From assembly GCA_963772975.1 (NCBI GenBank), contig CAVYZH010000004.1, positions 124,001 to 188,000 of the forward strand: a stretch of DNA of 64,000 bases. Reading direction: 5' to 3'. The DNA is from AC-32 sp963772975. Lineage in GTDB: Bacteria > Actinomycetota > Thermoleophilia > Gaiellales > Gaiellaceae. Under the pieces are notes generated by a model, which had not been told where the DNA came from, did no database searches, and saw only the letters and a program-made list of their open reading frames with translations. A program made the position numbers and the translations under genes. Of the stretch, positions 51,254 to 61,821 are shown piece after piece (the stretch's first letter is position 1; the number at the start of each line of letters is the position of its first letter).

Positions 51254-51259
51254 GATGAG

Positions 51260-51265
51260 ACGATA
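51260..51265 (-). promoter_or_regulatory. -10 element TATCGT
   Basis: TATCGT on the minus strand, 6 bases before ATG 51253. Confidence 0.45.
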
Positions 51266-51301
51266 GCGCGTTTGGGGTGAGTCCCCTTCGCCGTGCATCA
51301 T

Positions 51302-52249
51302 TCAGGCCGCGGTATGGGGTGACGTGCTACCCACTTCGACCGGGAGCTTGAAAAAGACGTCCTCGGAGCGCAACGCGAACGGCGCGATGTCGGTCACGCC
51401 ACGCGCCCGGAACCAGTCGCACACGCCGAGGAGGAGCCTCTCCGGAGCAGAGGCCCCGGAGGTGAGCCCGACGGTCTCGACGCCTTCGAGCCACCGCTCG
51501 TCCAGCTCGCTCGCGTCTTCGATCATGTAGGCAGCGACCCCGCCCGTTTGCGCCGTCTCGACAAGCCGGTTGGAGTTCGAGCTGTTGCTGGAGCCGATCA
51601 CAACCAGCGCGTCGATTTCGGGGAGCATCTCCTGGACGGCACGCTGCCGATTCGTGGTTGCGTAACAGATGTCCTCCGTCCGCGGGCCGATGATCGCGGG
51701 GAATCGCTCCCGCAGCAGAGCGATGATCCCGGCCGTTTCGTCGATCGAGAGGGTTGTCTGTGTCACGTAGGCGACGCGCTCCGGGTCGGGCACCTCGACT
51801 GCGCGCACCTGCTCGAGCGTCCCGACCACCGCGACCGCATCGGGCGCTTCGCCCGCCGTGCCGACGACCTCCTCATGGCCCGCGTGGCCGATCAGGATCA
51901 CGGAGTAGCCGGCGGCGGCGAAGCGGCGCACCTCGGCGTGCACTTTTCTCACAAGCGGACAGGTCGCATCGATCGTGGCCAGATCACGGGCGGCAGCAGT
52001 GCGGTAGACCTCGGGCGCGACGCCGTGCGCGGCGAGCACGAGCCTCGCGCCCCTGGGGACGGCCGCTGCCGACTCGACGAAGATCGCGCCCCGCGCTTCC
52101 AGGTCGCGGACGACGTGCGTGTTGTGGACGATCTGCTTGCGGACATAGACGGGCGGCCCGTAGATCTCGAGCGCACGCTCCACCGTCTCGACCGCCCGCT
52201 CGACGCCGGCGCAGTAGCCTCGGTGAGAGGCGATGATCACGCGTTTCAC
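51302..52249 (-). CDS. ispH: 4-hydroxy-3-methylbut-2-enyl diphosphate reductase
   Basis: 315 residues. The three iron-sulfur cysteines are visible in G-Y-C-A-G-V (residue 13), I-D-A-T-C-P-L-V and D-I-C-Y-A-T-T-N-R-Q. The substrate motif G-S-S-N-S-S-N-S follows. IspH makes isopentenyl and dimethylallyl diphosphate, the last step of the MEP pathway. GTG 52249 starts the conserved V-K-R-V-I-I-A. Being essential in most bacteria that use MEP, its place inside a tRNA-bounded segment is unexpected; it may be a second copy. Confidence 0.92.
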   Translation of the reverse strand: MKRVIIASHRGYCAGVERAVETVERALEIYGPPVYVRKQIVHNTHVVRDLEARGAIFVESAAAVPRGARLVLAAHGVAPEVYRTAAARDLATIDATCPLVRKVHAEVRRFAAAGYSVILIGHAGHEEVVGTAGEAPDAVAVVGTLEQVRAVEVPDPERVAYVTQTTLSIDETAGIIALLRERFPAIIGPRTEDICYATTNRQRAVQEMLPEIDALVVIGSSNSSNSNRLVETAQTGGVAAYMIEDASELDERWLEGVETVGLTSGASAPERLLLGVCDWFRARGVTDIAPFALRSEDVFFKLPVEVGSTSPHTAA

Positions 52250-52375
52250 CAACCCGTGCCGCCAACCGATGCAGACGGAGATGCGCCGATGTGCAGAGGA
52301 AATCAATGCGCTCGACACCCAGCATCGCCCGGTTGGGATGATGCTGCGCTCGAAGCGTGTTGATCTCCTGGCCTG

Positions 52376-53443
52376 ATGTTGCGACCCTCGAACCCGTTAC
52401 GGCTAGCTACCAAGGGTGAGCCTCGCAAGTGTGTTACCTGGCCGATTGAGAGCCGGTGGCTCGAGGTCGCCGGCCTCAGCGTCCACACCCGCGTGGCCGG
52501 CGAAGGACCGCCCGTCGTGCTCGTACACGGCTACGGGGTCTCGGGCAGCTACATGCTGCCGCTCGCGCAGTCGCTCGCCCCCTTCTTCTCGGTGTTGGTA
52601 CCAGACCTGCCCGGGTACGGGCGTAGTCAGCGGCCGCGCACCCCGCTGGGTATCGCGGAGCTAGCCGGCGCGCTCGCCGCGTGGCTGGACGCGGCCGGCC
52701 TTCAGCGTCCGGCCTTCCTGGCGAACTCGATGGGCTGTCAGATCGTCACCGAGCTCGCTGTGCGCCTGCCGGGGCGCGTGGGGCCGATGATGCTCATCGG
52801 TCCAACGGTCGATCCGGAGCGGCGGGCCGCGCGCCACCAGCTCCTCGGCGGGCTGCGTGATGCAGGGCGGGAACCGCGATCGCTGCTCGCGCTCGCCGCA
52901 CGCGACGACGCCGTTGTCGGCGTCGGTGCGCTCCTGGCGACCGCTCGATCGGCCCTCGCCGATCGGATCGAGCAGCGCCTGCCGCTGATCGCACAGCCGA
53001 CGGTTGTCGTACGCGGCGAGCAAGATGGCTTCGTCGGGCAGAGGTGGGCGGAGAAGGCCGCTGCGCTGTTACCCCGCGGTCGGCTCGTCGTCGTTCCTCG
53101 TGAACCGCACGCCGTCCACTACACCCGTCCTGATCTCATCGCAAGGATCGTCCAGCAGCTCCTCGTCGAGGAAGGCGAGCAAGCAGGCAGCCAGCTCCCC
53201 TGGCGCCTCCCACATCGGCACGTGCCCGCAGCGGAGGCACACGAGCCGGGAACGGGGCAGAATTCGCTGCCACTCCGCGGCGATCCGCGCCGGGAAAAGC
53301 CGGTCGTGCTCGCCCCAAACGAGCAGCGTCCTGGCATGAACCGACGCGAGCTCCACGCTCAGGTCTCGGTCGGCTGCGAACAGAGCCCCGCGGAGGAGAC
53401 TGAGCGGCCCGGCCCGCGCTGCGTCGCCGACCAGCGTCGGTGA
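52376..53443 (+). CDS. alpha/beta hydrolase (3' end antisense to a second hydrolase)
   Basis: The frame encodes 355 residues, but the fold ends near residue 268 (53180). Seen are the oxyanion block V-V-L-V-H-G-Y-G-V-S-G, the nucleophile elbow A-N-S-M-G-C-Q (Ser) and the His loop P-H-A-V-H-Y-T. The remaining 85 residues are antisense to the neighbouring hydrolase and may be non-native. The start is uncertain: ATG 52376 is the longest; a TAGCTA hexamer and GTG near 52416 point to a start in another frame, so an early indel is possible. Confidence 0.75.
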   Translation: MLRPSNPLRLATKGEPRKCVTWPIESRWLEVAGLSVHTRVAGEGPPVVLVHGYGVSGSYMLPLAQSLAPFFSVLVPDLPGYGRSQRPRTPLGIAELAGALAAWLDAAGLQRPAFLANSMGCQIVTELAVRLPGRVGPMMLIGPTVDPERRAARHQLLGGLRDAGREPRSLLALAARDDAVVGVGALLATARSALADRIEQRLPLIAQPTVVVRGEQDGFVGQRWAEKAAALLPRGRLVVVPREPHAVHYTRPDLIARIVQQLLVEEGEQAGSQLPWRLPHRHVPAAEAHEPGTGQNSLPLRGDPRREKPVVLAPNEQRPGMNRRELHAQVSVGCEQSPAEETERPGPRCVADQRR

Positions 53444-53865
53444 CCGTCTACGGATGTCGTAGAGCGTCCCTAGCAACCGCATGCCGCGACTAGCATGCTA
53501 CTCTCGCAGGGGATTCCCGCCGGGGCGACAAGGGCAAGCCGGCGTGCGCGCTGCGGTTGTTCCGCGGCCAACTCAGCCGCGATCAGCCCGCCGAGCGAAT
53601 GACCGATGAGATCGACGCTCTCGAGCGCGGCCGCCTCGAGCCAGTGGCCAAGCCAGCCTGTCAGCGCGGCGGCGGGAAGGCGCGGTCCGAGCCGTGGCAG
53701 GTCGAGCAGGTAAACGCGGCGATGCTCCGCCAGCGGCTCGAGCACCGGTTGCCACCAGCGCCAGGAGCCGGCGAGCCCGTGCACAAGGACGACCGGTTCG
53801 CCCCCGCCGGCGACCCGATACTCGGTCGGCGCCCCGTCGACGAACGAGCTCCCGAACCACCACAA
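53069..53865 (-). CDS. alpha/beta hydrolase (single-base frameshift)
   Basis: About 265 residues after repair. The first frame has V-V-L-V-H-G-L-A-G-S-W-R-W-W and the nucleophile elbow G-H-S-L-G-G (Ser). The second frame has L-V-W-G-E-H-D-R-L-F-P (acid Asp) and L-R-C-G-H-V-P-M-W-E (catalytic His). A missing base between 53482 and 53483 breaks it. The tail from about 53165 to 53069 is antisense to the first hydrolase. Substrate unknown. Confidence 0.75.
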
Positions 53866-54038
53866 AGATCAGTTTCGCAGTCGTTGGCACGAGCTAAGGC
53901 ACAGGCTGCGCAATCAGCCATCCGAAGCGGCCTGGCGACGCCGTCGTTCAGACGGATAGACCCGCGGCCGATGCCCAGCCTCGAGGCAGACGACTCATCA
54001 ACTGAAGGTGTCCCAGACCCAAGACCAGCCTGGCCCAC

Positions 54039-54439
54039 TCATTTGGTGATCTTGGACTGGATCTGATCGTGACGATCGCCCAGCTCGGTGAGAACTTGTC
54101 TTGTCTGCGTTACCGCATCGATGATCGTCTGCGTGCTTCGCTCTCTCTCCGCACGGTCGGCCTCCTGCGCCTCTGCCCCACCGCGCTGAATCACGGTGCT
54201 CGTCACTCCCGCAGTAACGAACGCGATGAAAGCGATGCCAATCACCATCTCGACGCCGCCGATGACCCGCCCAGAAGCGGTCGCGGGCACGACGTCCCCG
54301 TAGCCGACCGTCGTGACCGTTTGCAGCGCCCACCAGATGGCAACCTCACAGAAGGGAAGTTGGTCGGATCGGCGATCCGCATCACGATCGCCCCGGCGAA
54401 CGCCAAGCCCACGAACGTCGCGGCCAAGCCGATGGTCAC
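54039..54439 (-). CDS. two-helix potassium channel (Ion_trans_2), single-base frameshift
   Basis: About 133 residues after repair. One helix (T-I-G-L-A-A-T-F-V-G-L-A-F-A-G) is followed by the pore. Joining the frames with one base restored near 54346-54347 yields W-W-A-L-Q-T-V-T-T-V-G-Y-G-D-V, the potassium selectivity filter. The second helix is V-I-G-I-A-F-I-A-F-V-T-A-G, then a polar helix. GTG 54439 is the first start in frame, but an N-terminal segment upstream (from an ATG near 54525) may be displaced by a further indel. Confidence 0.7.
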
Positions 54440-54630
54440 GGATCGTGCGTTGACGATCCGTTTAATCCGGCGCTCAGTGAGAGAAGGCCCTTGTCCCGGT
54501 GTGAGACCGCTATCCGTCGTCCCATGCGGAGGTCAACGACGCTCTCGACTCTCCTCGCGGCTGACTGATCACGTGCGTCCTAGCCAAGCGTTTGTCTCGG
54601 TGCGAGGGTGCACTTCCCGCATGGATAGGT

Positions 54631-54674
54631 ACAGGGGCGGCAGGACTCGAACCTGCAACCCCCGGTTTTGGAGA
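54631..54674 (-). repeat. 44-bp tRNA-Trp 3' half, second copy of the att-like repeat
   Basis: Identical to 49145-49188; this copy lies inside the intact tRNA gene. Confidence 0.85.
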
Positions 54675-54704
54675 CCGGTGCTCTGCCAGTTGAGCTACGC
54701 CCCT
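54632..54704 (-). tRNA. tRNA-Trp (anticodon CCA)
   Basis: 73 bases on the minus strand. The 7-bp acceptor stem begins A-G-G-G-G-C-G and pairs with C-G-C-C-C-C-U; U8/A9, a D arm, the anticodon arm CCGGU-CUCCAAA-ACCGG, and a T arm with GGUUCGAGUCC are all present. A1-U72 and discriminator G73 are standard for tRNA-Trp. The 3' CCA is not encoded. Confidence 0.95.
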
Positions 54705-54737
54705 AGGGTTGCGGCCCGATTGTAGCCGTGGCGGCTC

Positions 54738-54743
54738 TAGCAT
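54738..54743 (+). promoter_or_regulatory. -10 element TAGCAT for the small membrane protein
   Basis: TAGCAT is 6 bases before ATG 54750. Confidence 0.5.
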
Positions 54744-54749
54744 CCCGGC

Positions 54750-54947
54750 ATGGCTCCGCCGCCTCCCAGGCCCGCGCTCGGCGCGCTGTTCCTCGTCCTC
54801 GCGATCGCGTTCGGGGGGATCGCGGCCGCCGCCGCCGAGGCCGTCGACACCGAGCCGGGGCTGGTCGTCGTGGTCATCGCGGCCGGCCTGATCGGGCTCT
54901 GGCTGCTGAGCCTCGCAGTCCGCAACCTGAGGAAACCGCCTCCCTAG
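54750..54947 (+). CDS. small two-helix membrane protein
   Basis: 65 residues with a proline-rich start, a helix at about 10-30 (L-G-A-L-F-L-V-L-A-I-A-F-G-G-I) and another at about 37-56, ending R-N-L-R-K-P-P-P. It lies between tRNA-Trp and the sigma factor gene, whose promoter begins 5 bases after its stop. Function unknown. Confidence 0.6.
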   Translation: MAPPPPRPALGALFLVLAIAFGGIAAAAAEAVDTEPGLVVVVIAAGLIGLWLLSLAVRNLRKPPP

Positions 54948-54952
54948 GTCGT

Positions 54953-54958
54953 ATTCTC
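54953..54958 (+). promoter_or_regulatory. -10 element TATTCT for the sigma factor gene
   Basis: TATTCT is 6 bases before GTG 54965. Confidence 0.5.
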
Positions 54959-54964
54959 TTCCTC

Positions 54965-55750
54965 GTGGCGCAGGACGAGACTCAGGCTCTCTGGCGCGAG
55001 TACGCGAAGTCGAAGGACCAGGCCGCTCGCGACCGGCTGATCCTTACCTACGCGCCGCTGGTCAAATACGTCGCGGGCCGGCTCGGCAGCGGGCTGCCTG
55101 CTCACGTCGACGAGAACGACCTCGTCTCGTACGGGTTGCTCGGCCTGATCGGCGCCATCGAGCGCTTCGACCCGGAGCGCGACATCAAGTTCGAGACCTA
55201 CGCGATCGCGCGGATCAAGGGCTCGATCATCGACGAGCTGCGCGCCCTCGACTGGGTGCCGCGTTCGGTCCGCTCTCGCGCCCGCGACATCGAGCGCGCC
55301 ATCGGCGAGCTCGAGCGCAAGCTCCACCGCGCGCCGACCGACGAGGAGATCTCCGAGAAGCTCGGCATCTCGACCGACGAGCTCGACGAGAGCCTCTCCG
55401 AGATCGGCCGCTCCTCGATCGCCGCCCTCGACGAGCTCTGGACGATCTCCTCGACCGGCGGCGACCAGGTCGCCCTGATCGACACGATCGAGGACACGCA
55501 GGGGCCAGAGCCGCAGACCGAGCTGGCGCAGACGGAGCTGAAGGAAGCGCTGGGCGAGGCGATCGCACGCCTGCCCGAGCGCGAGAAGCTCGTTGTCACG
55601 CTCTACTACTACGAGGAGCTCACCCTGCGCGAGATCGGCGAGGTGCTGGGCGTGACCGAATCGCGCGTCTCCCAGCTGCACACGAAGGCGATCCTGCGCC
55701 TGAAGGCCCGCCTCGCCGGCTCGCCCGCTCGCGAGCCGCTCGGCCGCTGA
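54965..55750 (+). CDS. RNA polymerase sigma factor, FliA/WhiG family
   Basis: 261 residues. Region 2 has L-V-K-Y-V-A-G-R-L, D-L-V-S-Y-G-L-L-G-L-I-G-A-I-E-R-F-D-P and F-E-T-Y-A-I-A-R-I-K-G-S-I-I-D-E-L-R-A-L-D-W-V-P-R-S, which is the FliA/WhiG pattern. Region 4 has L-P-E-R-E-K-L-V-V-T-L-Y-Y-Y-E-E-L-T-L-R-E-I-G. Members direct motility or development genes; no flagellar gene is seen here. GTG 54965 is set by the hexamer upstream. Confidence 0.92.
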   Translation: MAQDETQALWREYAKSKDQAARDRLILTYAPLVKYVAGRLGSGLPAHVDENDLVSYGLLGLIGAIERFDPERDIKFETYAIARIKGSIIDELRALDWVPRSVRSRARDIERAIGELERKLHRAPTDEEISEKLGISTDELDESLSEIGRSSIAALDELWTISSTGGDQVALIDTIEDTQGPEPQTELAQTELKEALGEAIARLPEREKLVVTLYYYEELTLREIGEVLGVTESRVSQLHTKAILRLKARLAGSPAREPLGR

Positions 55751-55777
55751 GCGCGTAACCAGACTGGTACTTTCCAG

Positions 55778-55822
55778 CTTGACACTGATACGGGGGAGGT
55801 TCAACGTTGCTCTCGTGTCAAG
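55778..55822. promoter_or_regulatory. spaced inverted repeat CTTGACAC ... GTGTCAAG before the sugar transporter
   Basis: Perfect 8-bp arms at 55778-55785 and 55815-55822, separated by 29 bases. The left arm contains a TTGACA, a possible -35. A repressor bound to both arms, or a looped RNA, could regulate the transporter operon. Confidence 0.45.
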
Positions 55823-55852
55823 TTGGGGTCTAACTAGAAAGGACGTGGGAGA

Positions 55853-57208
<1,356 letters not shown>

Positions 57209-57221
57209 GCCTCTGACTGAG

Positions 57222-57255
57222 ACGGGGGAGGATGGCGGCTGTCATCCTCCCCCGT
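57222..57255 (+). terminator. hairpin between binding-protein and permease genes
   Basis: A perfect 12-bp stem (ACGGGGGAGGAT / ATCCTCCCCCGT) with a 10-base loop, 8 bases before ATG 57264. As in other sugar ABC operons, it probably gives more binding protein than permease by partial termination or mRNA protection. Confidence 0.6.
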
Positions 57256-57263
57256 TACTCCGG

Positions 57264-58196
57264 ATGAGCTCGGTAGCCACGCCCGCACCTGCCCCTCGCC
57301 GCCCCCGGCGCCGCCGGACGAAGCTCCAGCGCCGGCAGACGCGGCTCGCGTGGCTGCTGCTGATCCCGTCGCTGGCGATCGTCGCGTTCGTCGCGATCTA
57401 CCCGCTCGGCAAGACCGTCTACCAGAGCTTCACGAACCAGCAGTTCCTGGCCGGGATCACGCCGACGAAGTGGATCGGGCTCGACAACTACAGCCAGGTC
57501 TGGCACGACCCGGGCTGGAAGCACGCCGTCATCCTGACGCTCAAGTTCGCGGTGATCACGGTCAGCTTCGAGTTCGTGCTCGGCCTGATCATCGCCCTCG
57601 TCGTCAACTCGAGCTTCAAGGGCCGCGGAGTGATGCGCGCGGTGATGCTCGTCCCGTGGGCGATCCCGACGGTGGTCGCCGCGCAGATGTGGAAGTGGAT
57701 GCTCGACGACACCTTCGGAGTCGTCAACGATCTCGGTGTGCGCGCCCACGTGCTCTCCCACTCGCAAGCCTGGATCTCCAACCCCTCGACCTCGCTCGGG
57801 GCCGTCTGCGCGGTCGACATCTGGAAGACGACGCCGTTCGTCGCGCTGCTGCTCCTCGCCGGGCTGCAGGTCATCCCGAACGATCTCTACGAGGCCGCCG
57901 ACGTCGACGGTGCCAGCAAGCTCCAGCAGTTTTGGCGGATCACGCTGCCGCTGCTGAAGCCGGCGATCCTCGTCACCCTGATCTTCCGCACGCTCGACGC
58001 GCTGCGAGTGTTCGACGTCTTCTCCGTCTTCTTCGGCAACCGGCTCGACACGCAAACGATGGCGATCTACATCCAGAGCACGATCATCGGTGACGGCAAC
58101 GTCGGCCTCGGGGCGGCGGCGAGCGTCTTCATGTTCCTGATCATCGCCCTCTTCGTCGTGATCTACGTGACCTTCATGCGGGTGAACGAGGAATGA
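57264..58196 (+). CDS. sugar ABC transporter permease (MalF type)
   Basis: 310 residues with six helices after a basic N-terminus. The ABC-contact EAA loop is E-A-A-D-V-D-G-A-S-K-L-Q-Q-F-W-R-I-T-L-P-L. The permease pairs with the next gene, whose ATG overlaps its stop (ATGA). Confidence 0.92.
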   Translation: MSSVATPAPAPRRPRRRRTKLQRRQTRLAWLLLIPSLAIVAFVAIYPLGKTVYQSFTNQQFLAGITPTKWIGLDNYSQVWHDPGWKHAVILTLKFAVITVSFEFVLGLIIALVVNSSFKGRGVMRAVMLVPWAIPTVVAAQMWKWMLDDTFGVVNDLGVRAHVLSHSQAWISNPSTSLGAVCAVDIWKTTPFVALLLLAGLQVIPNDLYEAADVDGASKLQQFWRITLPLLKPAILVTLIFRTLDALRVFDVFSVFFGNRLDTQTMAIYIQSTIIGDGNVGLGAAASVFMFLIIALFVVIYVTFMRVNEE

Positions 58197-59130
58197 GCAC
58201 CGCGAGCGAGACCGCACGCTCCGTCTCGCGGCCGGTCTCCCGGACTGTTCGCCTTCGGCGCAGCCCGGTCGGCCGGTTCCTGTGGAAGGTCCCGTTCTGG
58301 ACGCTGATCGCGCTGATCTTCATCTACGCGCTGTTCCCGTTCTACTGGGCGCTCCGCTCGGCCTTCACGCCCGATCCGGCGCTGTTCGAGACACCGATCC
58401 AGTACATCCCGCACCACCCGACCCTGCAGCACTTCCGCGACGTGCTCAGCTCGAGCTTCTTCCGGCGAGCGCTGCTCAACTCGACGATCGTGGCCGGCTC
58501 GGTCACCTTGATCTCGCTGGCGGTCGGGTCCGTAGCCGCCTACGCGCTCGGCCGCTTCAAGTTCCGCGGGAAGTCCCCGATCCTCTACCTGATGCTCTCG
58601 ATGACGATCTTCCCGCAGATCGCGATTCTCGGCGCCCTGTACACGATGTTCACCGGCTTCCATGTCGTCGGGCCGATCCACTTCCCGCAGCTGTACGACA
58701 CGGAGTGGGCGCTGATCTTCAGCTACCTGATCTTCACGATCCCGTTCACGATCTGGGTGCTGACCGGCTTCATGCGCGCGCTGCCGGCGGACCTCGAGGA
58801 GGCCGCCTACGTCGACGGCGCGACGCCGCTGCAGGTCTTCTACAAGGTGCTGCTCCCGCTGATCGCGCCCGGGCTCGTGACGACCGGCCTGCTCGCCTTC
58901 ATCGCGGCCTGGAACGAGTACCTCTTCGCGCTCTCGTTCATCCAGAGCCCTGACAAGTACACCGTGCCGGTCGCGATCACCTCCTTTACCGGTGCAAGCG
59001 GCAACGCCTTCCAGACCCCTTGGGGGCAGCTGATGGCTGCAACCGTGGTCGTCACCGTGCCGCTGATCGTCGCCACCCTGCTGCTGCAGAAGCGGATCCT
59101 GGCGGGCCTGACCGCCGGCGCCGTGAAGGG

Positions 59131-59134
<4 letters not shown>
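58193..59134 (+). CDS. sugar ABC transporter permease (MalG type)
   Basis: 313 residues, six helices. The EAA loop is E-E-A-A-Y-V-D-G-A-T-P-L-Q-V-F-Y-K-V-L-L-P, and the N-terminal F-P-F-Y-W-A-L-R-S-A-F is typical of MalG. Its stop overlaps the stop of the convergent ATPase gene by 4 bases. Confidence 0.92.
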
Positions 59135-60330
<1,196 letters not shown>

Positions 60331-60337
60331 GTGCGTA

Positions 60338-61747
<1,410 letters not shown>

Positions 61748-61757
61748 CGAACGCCCG

Positions 61758-61763
61758 AGGATA
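61758..61763 (-). promoter_or_regulatory. -10 element TATCCT for the glucosidase operon
   Basis: TATCCT on the minus strand, 10 bases before ATG 61747, facing the plus-strand element at 61778-61783. Confidence 0.45.
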
Positions 61764-61777
61764 GACGCCCCCAGGGG

Positions 61778-61783
61778 TAAGAT
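61778..61783 (+). promoter_or_regulatory. -10 element TAAGAT for the EF-G-like gene
   Basis: TAAGAT about 38 bases before ATG 61822, leaving a leader of roughly 30 bases that carries AGGAGGAG. A rare leadered case in the window. Confidence 0.5.
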
Positions 61784-61821
61784 CGGGATCCGTTCCCGCG
61801 TTCTCAGGAGGAGTCTCCGCG

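Larger units (their letters stand above)
49145..54704. mobile_element. candidate island between tRNA-Trp and its duplicated 3' half
   Basis: The complete tRNA-Trp is on the minus strand at 54632-54704. Its 3' end faces lower coordinates, and the duplicated 3' half lies 5.4 kb away in that direction and in the same orientation. This is the geometry of an element integrated at a tRNA 3' end. Contents are an RDD protein, a basic coiled-coil protein, ispH, two alpha/beta hydrolases and an ion channel. No integrase is present, so it would be an immobile remnant or an ancient event. Confidence 0.45.

Noticed and set aside
53491..53500. TAGCATGCTA as a promoter for a separate downstream half-hydrolase
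   Set aside because: The hexamer is 12 bases from an ATG, and the product would be only the C-terminal half of a hydrolase whose other half lies just upstream. A frameshift is simpler.
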